From: an uncultured Collinsella sp.
GTDB lineage: Bacteria; Actinomycetota; Coriobacteriia; Coriobacteriales; Coriobacteriaceae
DNA length: 35,120 nt
Assembly: GCA_937926755.1 (NCBI GenBank)
Contig: CALBBA010000059.1
Span: forward strand, 1 to 35,120
Reading direction: 5' to 3'
Both the position numbers and the translations under genes were made by a program. Below the pieces are notes generated by a model. The model was not told the DNA's origin and did not search any database. It saw nothing but the letters and a program-made list of their open reading frames with translations. This document shows, piece by piece, positions 1 to 7,880 of the stretch. Positions within the stretch are counted from its first letter, which is position 1; each line of letters opens with the position of its first letter.

Positions 1-65
1 GCTGGAAAACGCTTGCGCGTTTCCTCAGCTCCGCACCCTGTCGGGTTCGAATCCCGGCATATCGG
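1..65 (+). tRNA. 3' part of a tRNA gene cut by the window edge, possibly tRNA-Ser(GGA)
   Basis: A clear T-arm is visible: stem TCGGG at 41-45, loop TTCGAAT at 46-52 and stem CCCGG at 53-57. It is followed by seven acceptor bases (58-64) and discriminator G at 65. No CCA is encoded. The long stretch between position 9 and the T-arm fits a class II tRNA with a long variable arm, and CTGGAAA at 2-8 looks like a Ser(GGA) anticodon loop. The visible base before that loop does not pair well, so the isotype is uncertain. The D-arm and acceptor 5' strand lie outside the window. Confidence 0.6.
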
Positions 66-72
66 TAGCAAA

Positions 73-110
73 AAGCCCGTCACCGCGGGGGTAACGGGCT
101 TCTTAATTTA
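73..110 (+). terminator. Intrinsic terminator after the upstream tRNA
   Basis: AAGCCCGT (73-80) pairs with ACGGGCTT (94-101) and is followed by a T-rich tract. It lies eight bases after the tRNA end. Confidence 0.75.
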
Positions 111-112
111 AA

Positions 113-189
113 TGGTGCCCCCAGCGGGATTCGAACCCGCGATATCCACCTTGAAAGGGTGGCGTCCTTGGCCGCTAGACGATGGGGAC
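113..189 (-). tRNA. tRNA-Glu (anticodon TTC)
   Basis: Read on the minus strand, the acceptor GTCCCCA (189-183) pairs with TGGGGGC (123-117). The discriminator is A and CCA is encoded at 115-113. The anticodon stem CCACC/GGTGG encloses the loop CTTTCAA, giving anticodon TTC for glutamate. The T-arm GCGGG-TTCGAAT-CCCGC is canonical. The gene converges with the upstream tRNA and its terminator. Confidence 0.95.
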
Positions 190-288
190 AGCGGGAAAGA
201 GTATAGCAGACTTTTTTGCCGGCGCGTATATCGTTGGCAAACTGGAAAACCACCACAAAGGAGTAGGCTTCTGTTCCGATTTTCAAAT

Positions 289-428
289 ATCTCAATCTGT
301 AACATCTGGGCGGGCAAATTGGCTCTATCTGTTACAGATCGAGACAAAAGGCAGGCGTCGGGACGAACATCTCAATCTGTAACAGTAAGACGACTTTTAA
401 CGGTCTAGATGCTACAGATTGAGACAAA
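289..428. repeat. Four copies of a ~17-bp motif in alternating orientation (two tandem hairpin units)
   Basis: The motif TCTCAATCTGTAACA occurs forward at 289-304 and 369-384, and inverted at 330-348 and 411-428. Copies 1/2 and 3/4 form two hairpin units about 80 bp apart. The sequence between the arms differs in the two units, so only the motif is conserved. This fills most of the 298-bp spacer (190-487) between tRNA-Glu and murT-gatD. ACCACCACAAAGG also appears once alone at 249-261. No gene is visible here. Confidence 0.7.
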
Positions 429-443
429 CCGCTGGGACGGGTC

Positions 444-481
444 AAAACCACCACAAAGGTGCCTGTCCCCTTTGTGGTGGT
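444..481 (-). terminator. Perfect 13-bp hairpin, likely terminator of the murT-gatD operon
   Basis: ACCACCACAAAGG (447-459) and CCTTTGTGGTGGT (469-481) are perfect inverted repeats around a 9-base loop containing CCTGTCC. On the minus strand the stem is followed by TTTT (447-444), and it lies seven bases after the murT-gatD stop. Its loop core (GGGACAGG) recurs in the palindrome at 7791-7847, so it may also be a dispersed repeat family used as a terminator. Confidence 0.65.
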
Positions 482-487
482 GAGGTG

Positions 488-2662
488 CTAGGGGAGGAGC
501 TTCATGGCGGCGTCGTGGGCGGCGTGCTCGTAGGCGTCGTCGAGGGGCTTGAGCGGCAGCAGGGCGGCGGCCTGTGCATCGCCACGCCGCTCGAGGGCGT
601 GGGTAATGAGCCAGTCGGCGAGTTCGGGGTTTTTGGGCAGTGCCGGTCCGTGTAGATACGTGCCGATGACGCCCTTGTAGATGAGACCCTCAAAGCCATC
701 ATCGCCGTTGTTGCCGGTGCCCGTGACGACGGACGTTCCGAGCGGCGTGGCCTCGGCGTCCAAAAGCGTGCGGCCACCGTGGTTCTCGAATCCCACAAAG
801 GGCTCGGGTGCCAGATCGGTTTTGACGGCTACGTTGCCGATCAGGCGGTCGGAGCCGCGTACGGTTTCGGCGGCAATGACGCCCAGGCCCTCGATGCGAT
901 TCTCGCCCATATAGTACGAACGGCCGAGCAGCTGATAGCTGCCACAGATGGCAAGCAGCGAGCCGCCATCCTCAACATAGGCCGCTACCTTGTCTTTTTG
1001 GGCGAGCAGCTCGTGTGCCACGGCTAGCTGGTCGCGGTCGGAGCCGCCACCCATCATGACGATATCGGCGTCCGTCAAATCAAGCGTTTCGCCCATACGG
1101 ACCTCGTCTACACGCGCGGGAATGCCACGCCAGGAGCAACGGCGCTCGAGCGCGATAACATTGCCGCCGTCGCCATAGAGGTTAAGGGCATCGGGATACA
1201 GGTAGACGATGCGCAGCGGGCGCGAAAGCTCGACTGGCGCGATGCCGACAGGAAGAGCGCTGCCGTCGGCACGGGCTACGGCGCGCCCGGCAACAGCGTC
1301 GGCAGTGGCGCCCTTCAGTCCGTCGAGTTCCTTGACCAGCGGCGGGAAGGCCGTGTAGTTGGCGACGGCGTAGAAGGTGTCATCGGCGGCCTCGTCTGCC
1401 ACGGCGCCGATCGCCTGCGCGACGTCCGAGATAATCGCGGCATCGATGCCGGCGTACTTGAGGCGCACCTGCATGTCGTGCGCGCGCGTGCCTCCGGCAA
1501 AGGCGACAAGACCCGGCGTGTCGGCGATGCGCTCAAAGTCGACGTCGTAGATCCACGATACATCGTGGCCGTCGGCATCGTTGTCGTTGAGGAAGAAAGC
1601 GCAGAGTCTGCCGCCTGCCGTCTTGATGGACTGGATTTGTCGATCGAAGCCTACGGGATTCTTAGCCAGGTTGGCCTCGACGGTGCGGCCGGCGATATCC
1701 CAGCGCCCCATACGTCCGCCGGCGGGGACGTAGGCATCGAGCGTAGGCTGTAGAAGCGCCGTATCCACGCCCAACTCGTGCGCGGCAAAAAAGGCGGCGG
1801 CAACGTTGTAGACCATGTACAGGCCGTTGTAGCGTGTGGCGATGTGTGCGGCAGCCGCGTCGGGCGCAGATCCAAAGACCAGGTCAAAGTCGTAGCCGTC
1901 GCAGCCGAGCTCCACGCCCGTCACGCGACGGACAAGCACAGGGCGGGCCCAGCCGCACGAGGGGCAATGGTAGGCGCCGAGCTGGCCGTATTGCACGTAG
2001 TCATACTCCAACGGGGCGTTGCACTGTGAGCAAAAGCGCGAGTCGCTAATACGGTCGGACTCGGTGTTGGTGGCGCCATCGATGCCAAAGGCAATACTCG
2101 CGTTGGGAACGCGCGCGGCAATCGAGGCGCACAGCGGGTCGTCGGCGTTGTAGATGAGCGTCGTTGCCGGCGAAAGCTCCAACGCGTGGGCGATGACCTC
2201 CTGGGTGTGATCGATCTCGCCATAGCGATCTAGCTGGTCGCGGAACAGGTTGAGCAGCACGAAGTACGTCGGCTTGAGCTTGGGCAGGACGCGCACGGTG
2301 TAGAGCTCATCGCATTCAAAAACGCCCACGCGCTTGCCGCCGGCTCGCTTGAGGCCGCTGCGCGCCTCGAGCAGTGCACCCACCACGCCCGGCTCCATGT
2401 TGTTGCCGGCGCGGTTGCATACCACGGTGGCACCGCTGGCGGCAACAGCGTCGGCGATGAGGTTGGAGGTGGTGGTCTTGCCGTTGGTGCCGGTGATCAC
2501 CACGCTGCGGTCGATAAGGCCGGCGAGGTCGCTTAGCAGCTCGGGGTCGATCTTCATGGCGATGCGGCCGGGGAGTACGCCGCCCTGGCGTTTGAGGACA
2601 GAGCGCAGTCCCCAGCGAGCGATATCGCTCGAGGTACAGGCGAGAGATGAGCGGAGGTTCAT
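488..2662 (-). CDS. murT-gatD: Single-chain MurT-GatD lipid II isoglutaminyl synthase
   Basis: This 724-residue protein joins the two subunits of the enzyme that amidates the D-glutamate of peptidoglycan precursor lipid II. Residues 1 to about 455 are MurT-like. They carry the Mur-ligase P-loop GTNGKTTT (58-65), a four-cysteine ribbon (C211, C214, C233, C236) and the DUF1727 motif NDNDADGHDVSWIYD (359-373). After a linker rich in alanine, residues about 482-690 form a CobB/CobQ-type glutamine amidotransferase with Cys573 (AICGSYQ) and His671 (YLHGP), matching GatD. In staphylococci and streptococci MurT and GatD are separate proteins. The start ATG has AGGAA upstream. It is the last gene of a three-gene leftward operon, 45 bp after its neighbour. 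Activity as one chain is inferred from intact motifs. Confidence 0.93.
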   Translation of the reverse strand: MNLRSSLACTSSDIARWGLRSVLKRQGGVLPGRIAMKIDPELLSDLAGLIDRSVVITGTNGKTTTSNLIADAVAASGATVVCNRAGNNMEPGVVGALLEARSGLKRAGGKRVGVFECDELYTVRVLPKLKPTYFVLLNLFRDQLDRYGEIDHTQEVIAHALELSPATTLIYNADDPLCASIAARVPNASIAFGIDGATNTESDRISDSRFCSQCNAPLEYDYVQYGQLGAYHCPSCGWARPVLVRRVTGVELGCDGYDFDLVFGSAPDAAAAHIATRYNGLYMVYNVAAAFFAAHELGVDTALLQPTLDAYVPAGGRMGRWDIAGRTVEANLAKNPVGFDRQIQSIKTAGGRLCAFFLNDNDADGHDVSWIYDVDFERIADTPGLVAFAGGTRAHDMQVRLKYAGIDAAIISDVAQAIGAVADEAADDTFYAVANYTAFPPLVKELDGLKGATADAVAGRAVARADGSALPVGIAPVELSRPLRIVYLYPDALNLYGDGGNVIALERRCSWRGIPARVDEVRMGETLDLTDADIVMMGGGSDRDQLAVAHELLAQKDKVAAYVEDGGSLLAICGSYQLLGRSYYMGENRIEGLGVIAAETVRGSDRLIGNVAVKTDLAPEPFVGFENHGGRTLLDAEATPLGTSVVTGTGNNGDDGFEGLIYKGVIGTYLHGPALPKNPELADWLITHALERRGDAQAAALLPLKPLDDAYEHAAHDAAMKLLP

Positions 2663-2707
2663 GAAACCGTTCCTAACGTAAACGACATGGTCGGGTCGAG
2701 TGCGTCA

Positions 2708-3751
2708 CTAAAAACCGTAGCGGCGCGCAAATTCCTGGGCAAGCTGCGATACGTCTTCGCAAGCGCTGGCCCAGGGGGCAAAGTCGGGAGTATCCGAGAT
2801 GATGCCGTCGGCTTCCCAAACTGCCTGATGCGAAAGGTCCCAGGGGTCGTGCGGCTCGGGCCGGCAGGGAAGGTACGGTGTCTGATACGTGGGGTTCAGC
2901 AAAAAGAACGCGCCGCCCTCGCAGCGGTTGGCAAACTCGCGCAGCGCGCGTGTGGCCGGGCGCATCTTGTTCGTTTTGAACAGCAAGATCGTGCGGGCGA
3001 GCAGGTACCAGGGGGAGTCCTCGAGGACATCGGCCCCCATCTGTTCCTCGAGCTGGTGGGCCAGGGCAAAAAAGCCGTCCTCGTCTTCCAGACGAGCGAG
3101 GGCGAGTAGCACGGTGCCTGCAGCTCGGGTGGGATAGCCCTCCGCCTTAAGAACACGGCGAGAATAGTTGGCGGCGGCACGGTAACGAGCGCTCGCCATG
3201 CACAGCTGCGAGATGGCCTCGAGCGTGTGGAGCCACCCGATAAGAGCCGGCTCGCTCACGGTAAGGTCTGCTGCGGTGACACCGTCGGTCAAAACATTAT
3301 TGGCCCAGTAGTGCGGGGCTTCCATGTCGAACCCGGGCACGCTTTGCTGCAGGTAATCGGCCGTGGTCGCCTCGAGCTTCATCAGGTCGCCCAGGCAGGC
3401 GTCGACGGGCGTGTCCGCCAAAATGATGGCGAGCAGCTGCGCGTCGAGGACATGCGCATCGATGCGGACGATCTTGAGCAGCTCATCGCGCATATCGTCG
3501 AACAGACGATTGCGCGTCTGCTCGAACTCCTCGTCGCTGCCCATGTCCTCGATGCGATGGAGCTCGTCGAGCAGGTGGCGATGAACACCGGCGTAGGACA
3601 GCAGTGCCTGGGCATGCTCGGTCTGCGCATACTTATGAGGGTTGACGTTCACGTCGTTATGGACAAGCTCGCGTGCTGCATCGGTGAGTTCGGGGTGCGA
3701 CGCAAGGTAGGCGCGCTCCAGGTAGGCGGGGATGTAGACGCTCGGATCCAT
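2708..3751 (-). CDS. TPR-like protein of unknown function, operon with murT-gatD
   Basis: This is a 347-residue, acidic, mostly helical soluble protein with no signal peptide or membrane segment. Alanine/leucine-rich helical pairs around residues 175-265 look like tetratricopeptide-type repeats. I do not recognise a named family. Its ATG overlaps the stop of the upstream gene by one base (TAATG), with GGGAGGAG just before it, so the two are translationally coupled. The tail contains an aromatic, proline-rich stretch (about 285-310). The similar size and build of the upstream gene suggest an old duplication or a partner pair. Both precede murT-gatD, but a cell-wall role is only a guess from position. 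Confidence 0.75.
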   Translation of the reverse strand: MDPSVYIPAYLERAYLASHPELTDAARELVHNDVNVNPHKYAQTEHAQALLSYAGVHRHLLDELHRIEDMGSDEEFEQTRNRLFDDMRDELLKIVRIDAHVLDAQLLAIILADTPVDACLGDLMKLEATTADYLQQSVPGFDMEAPHYWANNVLTDGVTAADLTVSEPALIGWLHTLEAISQLCMASARYRAAANYSRRVLKAEGYPTRAAGTVLLALARLEDEDGFFALAHQLEEQMGADVLEDSPWYLLARTILLFKTNKMRPATRALREFANRCEGGAFFLLNPTYQTPYLPCRPEPHDPWDLSHQAVWEADGIISDTPDFAPWASACEDVSQLAQEFARRYGF

Positions 3752-4827
3752 TAGAGGTCTCCTCCCTTAAACGGCAGGCCCTGCTCGGCCGCCCGCAGGA
3801 TGCGCTCGTCGATCTGGGAACGCACGATATCGTTGGTGGCGACCCAGGCGGCAAAGCTGGCGTTGTCGGGGGCGCCCAGGCCCTCCTGCAGAACCGGCGT
3901 CGCTTCGGACAGCGCAAGGACAAGCTCGTCGGTGGAGCCCGCATCCACGTTGACGCGGGCATAGACGCCATCGGGAAACTCGGTTTGGAAGTAGAGTGCT
4001 TCGGCCGCGTGCGGGCATGAGCGCACAAGGATACGCAGGTAGTGCTCGGCGCCCTCGTAGTCCAGCTCGCGCCAGGCAGCGCTCATCAGCGCGATGAGCG
4101 TCCACGGGTCCAAGTCGCGCTCCGCATCTTTGGGACGACGGCGCAGCGGCGTGTTGGCGAGATAGGGGACGGAGTGGGCAGAGCGAAATCGCTTGAGCTC
4201 CTCGGCGGGGTATTCGAGCTTTGCCATAGCGAGCATCGCGGTGTGGCGGACACCAGCGGGGTCGTTGGGCGCAAAGTCCAAGCTGCGATTCGCGGCTTGG
4301 AGCGACATGCGGTAGCGTCCGCTAATGAGCGCGCGCGATGCCAAGGCGGCAAGCCAGCGCAGGTAGGGGCGGCGCATAAGGTCGCCAGCGGCCTCACGCT
4401 CGTAGGGGTCCTGCGCCGAGGCGATTTTGAGCGCCAGGTCATGCTCGACTTCATCGCGCTTGGATGCCAAGTACTGTACGTATTCCTCGTTGGAGCTGGC
4501 GGTGAGGGCGGTCAGCATGCGCTGGGCATCCCAGTTGGCCGGGTCGAGCGCGGCTGCCTCGCGGAGCATGTTCTCGGCAGCTGCCTCTTCTTGCTCTGCC
4601 TGGGTATCGTCAGGGATAAAGGGAATGCGGTAGTCGACAGCCTCGACCACCTTGGCAATGAGGTGCCCGGCGCGGTCGCGGTCGTGCACGATGAGCGGTG
4701 CGGGGTTGCGGGTGAATTGTTCCATCAGACGCTCTACGGCGGCACCGTCGGTGAGCGGGATGTTGTCGCGGCGCAAGGCCTCAAGAACGAGGCGATGGCA
4801 ATCCTCTTGAATGGGATCGAATGCCAT
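3751..4827 (-). CDS. TPR-like protein of unknown function, first gene of the operon
   Basis: This 358-residue helical protein contains a classical TPR-like block, roughly residues 90-215 and 245-290, with phrases such as LDPANWDAQRML and DYEGAEHYLRILVRSCP. The start is set at the ATG at 4827 because AAAGGAGG (4840-4832) lies just upstream; an in-frame ATG ten codons earlier has no such site. There is no signal peptide or membrane helix. It ends in TAATG overlap with the next gene. The function is unknown; TPR proteins usually act as scaffolds. It is the promoter-proximal gene of the TPR-TPR-murT-gatD operon. Confidence 0.78.
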   Translation of the reverse strand: MAFDPIQEDCHRLVLEALRRDNIPLTDGAAVERLMEQFTRNPAPLIVHDRDRAGHLIAKVVEAVDYRIPFIPDDTQAEQEEAAAENMLREAAALDPANWDAQRMLTALTASSNEEYVQYLASKRDEVEHDLALKIASAQDPYEREAAGDLMRRPYLRWLAALASRALISGRYRMSLQAANRSLDFAPNDPAGVRHTAMLAMAKLEYPAEELKRFRSAHSVPYLANTPLRRRPKDAERDLDPWTLIALMSAAWRELDYEGAEHYLRILVRSCPHAAEALYFQTEFPDGVYARVNVDAGSTDELVLALSEATPVLQEGLGAPDNASFAAWVATNDIVRSQIDERILRAAEQGLPFKGGDL

Positions 4828-5327
4828 GGGGCCTCCTTTGCTGCGGTTAGGGTTCAAATGTCTCTATATAAGGTTCTAGTTTACCCGCATGTGGCACACC
4901 GGGGGTGCCGCACTTGGACATGCACCTTTGCACCACGAAGACGGATGTCGCACAAATGTCGGCACCTTGGACGACTGAGTGGTATCACGGTGCCGCAAAC
5001 GGTCGATTTTTGGCGGCGAACGGGGCACATTTTGGAGGGGCACCGTCCTGCCCGGGATATGTGGTCAACCTTGATAAAACGTTTGCCCAGCTTGGGAGTA
5101 TGAATGCCGCACAAGGGTCTTCAGGGATAGAAAAAACGTTTCATCATTGGCGGCTTTAGGTGAATAACTGACCAACCAGAACGGTAAAATAGTGTTTGTC
5201 TGAGCGTTGAGACGTTTAGACATCGCGCATTGTCATCGCCGGCAACGCGCAAACCGGTCCTAACGGAGCCAATTGGGTGCTCCGTTATATACGCAAGTCT
5301 AAGAGGGGCTTGTTTAGGAGGCACAGT
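4828..5327. other. 500-bp intergenic region with divergent promoters
   Basis: No gene is visible. The leftward operon starts at 4827 and the alcohol dehydrogenase at 5328. A -10-like TAAAAT lies at 5185-5190 for the rightward gene, without a convincing -35. TGCCGCA occurs three times (4906-4912, 4991-4997, 5105-5111) and could be a regulator site or chance. The long A/T-containing leader (5191-5316) before AGGAGG may be untranslated mRNA. Confidence 0.45.
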
Positions 5328-6551
5328 ATGGGACGTTTTACCAATCCTCGCGATCTGTACTTTGGTGAGGGCGCTCGCCACGAGGTGAAGAACCTCAAGG
5401 GTAAGAAGGCCATCATCGTTTCTGGCGGCAGCTCTATGCGCCGCGGCGGGTTCCTGCAGGACGTTGAGGCCGACCTCAAAGAGGCCGGCATGGAGGTCAA
5501 GCTGTTCGAGGGCGTCGAGTCCGATCCCTCCATCGAGACCGTCATGAAGGGCGCAGCCGCTATGCGCGACTTCGAGCCCGACTGGATCGTTGCTATCGGC
5601 GGCGGTTCGCCCATCGATGCTGCTAAGGCCATGTGGGTCTTCTACGAGTATCCCGAGGAGTCCTTCGACAACATTATCCAGCCGTTCAGCTTCCCCGAGC
5701 TGCGTCAGAAGGCTCATTTCTGCGCCATCTCCTCTACCTCCGGCACCGCTACCGAGGTCACCGCGTTCTCCGTCATTACCGACTACGCCAAGGGCATCAA
5801 GTACCCGCTGGCCGACTTCAACATCACCCCTGATGTCGCCATCGTCGACCCGGAGCTCACCTACACCATGCCCGCCAAGCTGTGCGCTCACACCGGCATG
5901 GACGCTCTGACCCACTGCATGGAGGCTTACGTTTCCACCTGCGCCTCTATGTTCACCGACGCCAACGCCCTGCACGGCATCCGCGAGATCGTCGAGTGGC
6001 TGCCCAAGTCCTATGCTGGCGACCATGAGGCCCGTCAGCACATGCACGAGGCTCAGTGCATCGCCGGTATCGCCTTCTCCTCGGGCCTGCTCGGCATCGT
6101 TCACTCCATGGCTCACAAGACCGGTGCTGCCTTCGAGAACGGCCACATCATCCACGGTGCTGCTAACGCCATGTACCTGGGCAAGGTCATCCAGTGGAAC
6201 TCCAAGGACCCGCGTGCTGCCGAGCGTTACGCTTACGTGGCCAAGGAGATCCTGCACCTTCCCGGCGAGACCAACGAGGAGCTCATCGCTGCGCTCGTCC
6301 AGAAGATTCGCGACCTCAACGACCAGCTCAACATTCCGCAGTCCATCAAGGATTACGCGAATGGCGGCGTGAAGGTCGACGCCGAGAACCCGCAGATGGT
6401 TTCCGAGGAGGAGTTCCTCGCCAAGCTGCCCGAGATTGCCGCGAACGCCGAGACCGACGCCTGCACGCCCGAGAACCCGCGTGAGACCAAGGCTGCCGAC
6501 TTCGAGAAGATTCTCAAGGCCTGCTACTACGACACCGACATCGATTTCTAA
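5328..6551 (+). CDS. Iron-containing alcohol dehydrogenase
   Basis: This 407-residue NAD(P)H-dependent oxidoreductase of the iron-alcohol-dehydrogenase family interconverts an alcohol and an aldehyde or ketone in the cytoplasm. The nucleotide motif is GGGSPIDAAK (about 89-98). Metal ligands by family pattern are D192 and H196 (GMDALTH), H263 (SMAHK) and H276 (IHGAANA). The sequence resembles the reductase half of AdhE and stand-alone butanol-type dehydrogenases; the exact substrate cannot be read. The start is the ATG preceded by AGGAGG at 5316-5321. The gene stands alone and ends in a strong terminator, and two related dehydrogenases follow. It probably serves fermentative redox balance. Confidence 0.9.
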   Translation: MGRFTNPRDLYFGEGARHEVKNLKGKKAIIVSGGSSMRRGGFLQDVEADLKEAGMEVKLFEGVESDPSIETVMKGAAAMRDFEPDWIVAIGGGSPIDAAKAMWVFYEYPEESFDNIIQPFSFPELRQKAHFCAISSTSGTATEVTAFSVITDYAKGIKYPLADFNITPDVAIVDPELTYTMPAKLCAHTGMDALTHCMEAYVSTCASMFTDANALHGIREIVEWLPKSYAGDHEARQHMHEAQCIAGIAFSSGLLGIVHSMAHKTGAAFENGHIIHGAANAMYLGKVIQWNSKDPRAAERYAYVAKEILHLPGETNEELIAALVQKIRDLNDQLNIPQSIKDYANGGVKVDAENPQMVSEEEFLAKLPEIAANAETDACTPENPRETKAADFEKILKACYYDTDIDF

Positions 6552-6573
6552 TCGACTCTTGTTATCGTAACGA

Positions 6574-6612
6574 GGGGCTCCGCACGTATCTGTACGGAGC
6601 CCCTTTCTTTTT
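6574..6612 (+). terminator. Strong intrinsic terminator
   Basis: GGGGCTCCG (6574-6582) pairs perfectly with CGGAGCCCC (6595-6603), followed by TTTCTTTTTT. It ends only about 20 bases before the next start codon, so gldA must be made by read-through or from a promoter inside this short gap. Confidence 0.93.
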
Positions 6613-6634
6613 TCTTTTAGAGAATGGGATAGTT

Positions 6635-7735
6635 ATGGCTGCAATTTTCAATAGCCCCAGCAAGTACATCCAGGGTCCGGACGAGCTCGCCAAGCTCGGC
6701 TCCTATGTCGAGCCGCTCGGCGCTAAGGCCCTCGTCATCGTGACGCCTTCGGGCAAGAAGCGCGTCGGTGCCAAGATCGAGGGCGGCTTTGCCGAGGCTA
6801 AGGCCGAGCTGCTGTTTGAGGACTTTAACGGCGAGTGCTCCAAGGGCGAGGTCGATCGCCTGGTTGCGCTCGCCCGTGACAACGGTTGCGACATCATCGT
6901 CGGCGTCGGTGGCGGCAAGATCCTCGACACCGCGAAGGCCGTTGCCTATTACCTGGAGTCCCCGGTTATCATTTGCCCCACCATTGCTTCGACCGATGCC
7001 CCGTGTTCGGCGCTTTCGGTGCTCTATACCGATGACGGCCAGTTCGACAAGTATCTCTTCCTTAAGGCAAACCCCAACATTGTCCTTATGGATACGACGG
7101 TCATCGCGGCGAGCCCGGTGCGCCTGACGGTTTCCGGTATGGGCGATGCGCTCGCAACCTACTTTGAGGCCCAGGCGACGCATGATGCCGACGGTGGCAC
7201 TTGCGCCGGCGGCAAGGGCGGTATGGCTGGTCTGGCACTTGCCAAGCTCTGCTACGAGACGCTTATGGCCGATGGCGTGAAGGCCAAGGTCGCGTTGGAG
7301 AAAGGTGCGCTGACGCCTGCCGTGGAGCACATCATCGAGGCAAACACGCTGCTCTCCGGCATTGGCTTTGAGAGCTCGGGCCTTGCTGCTGCTCATGCCA
7401 TCCACAATGGCCTGACGATGCTGCCCGAGTGCCACGGCATGTATCACGGCGAGAAGGTCGCCTTTGGCACCATCGTCCAGCTGGTACTCGAGGATGCTCC
7501 GACTGAGAAACTCGAGGAAGTCTTGGGCTTCTGCATTGAGCTGGGCCTGCCGGTCACGATGAAGGAACTTGGCGTTGCCGAGCTTACGCGCGAGCAGGCC
7601 ATGGTCGTTGCCGAGGCCGCGTGCGCGCCCGAGGACACCATGTGCAACATGCCGTTTGAGGTGACGCCCGAGATGGTCGCAAACGCCATCCTGGGTGCCG
7701 ACGCGCTGGGCCACTACTATCTCATGGATGAGTAA
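6635..7735 (+). CDS. gldA: Glycerol dehydrogenase (GldA family)
   Basis: This 366-residue zinc-dependent NAD oxidoreductase converts glycerol to dihydroxyacetone or reduces similar hydroxyketones. It has the family NAD motif VGVGGGKILDTAKAVA (about 89-104), the CPTIASTDAPCSALSV region, and metal ligands at D171 (GMGDALATY), H254 (AAHAIHNG) and H271 (YHGEKVAFG), in the spacing of characterised GldA enzymes. The length is normal. The upstream region lacks a strong Shine-Dalgarno and starts right after a terminator, so expression control may be unusual. A paralogue follows at 7881. The substrate could also be another 1,2-diol. Confidence 0.9.
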   Translation: MAAIFNSPSKYIQGPDELAKLGSYVEPLGAKALVIVTPSGKKRVGAKIEGGFAEAKAELLFEDFNGECSKGEVDRLVALARDNGCDIIVGVGGGKILDTAKAVAYYLESPVIICPTIASTDAPCSALSVLYTDDGQFDKYLFLKANPNIVLMDTTVIAASPVRLTVSGMGDALATYFEAQATHDADGGTCAGGKGGMAGLALAKLCYETLMADGVKAKVALEKGALTPAVEHIIEANTLLSGIGFESSGLAAAHAIHNGLTMLPECHGMYHGEKVAFGTIVQLVLEDAPTEKLEEVLGFCIELGLPVTMKELGVAELTREQAMVVAEAACAPEDTMCNMPFEVTPEMVANAILGADALGHYYLMDE

Positions 7736-7749
7736 ATCAAGCTAAGGAA

Positions 7750-7783
7750 GGGGCAAAGCCGGCAGATGGCTTTGCCCCTTTTT
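7750..7783 (+). terminator. Intrinsic terminator after gldA
   Basis: GGGGCAAAGCC (7750-7760) pairs perfectly with GGCTTTGCCCC (7768-7778), with loop GGCAGAT and a following TTTTT. Confidence 0.95.
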
Positions 7784-7790
7784 GCTATGG

Positions 7791-7847
7791 TGCAAAGTAA
7801 CCTGTTCCAATGCACGAGTTGGTGCAGGGGGGACAGGTTACTTTGCA
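7791..7847. repeat. Palindromic intergenic element (15-bp arms)
   Basis: TGCAAAGTAACCTGT (7791-7805) and ACAGGTTACTTTGCA (7833-7847) are perfect inverted repeats. Between them TGCAC (7811-7815) and GTGCA (7822-7826) form a second stem, and a G-run precedes the right arm (GGGGGGACAGG). The core ACAGG/CCTGT next to a G- or C-run recurs in the hairpin at 447-481. It looks like a REP-type dispersed element and lacks a T-run. Confidence 0.7.
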
Positions 7848-7880
7848 TCAATCTTTGTTTGATGAAGGGCGGATTCGCGT

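Noticed and set aside
289..428. CRISPR array
   Set aside because: Only four short motifs in alternating orientation with unequal gaps and no cas genes; CRISPR repeats are same-orientation with uniform spacers.
5121..6257. 378-codon frame antisense to the iron alcohol dehydrogenase
   Set aside because: Mirror of a clear enzyme gene; composition rich in Val/Gly/Leu/Asp typical of antisense shadows.
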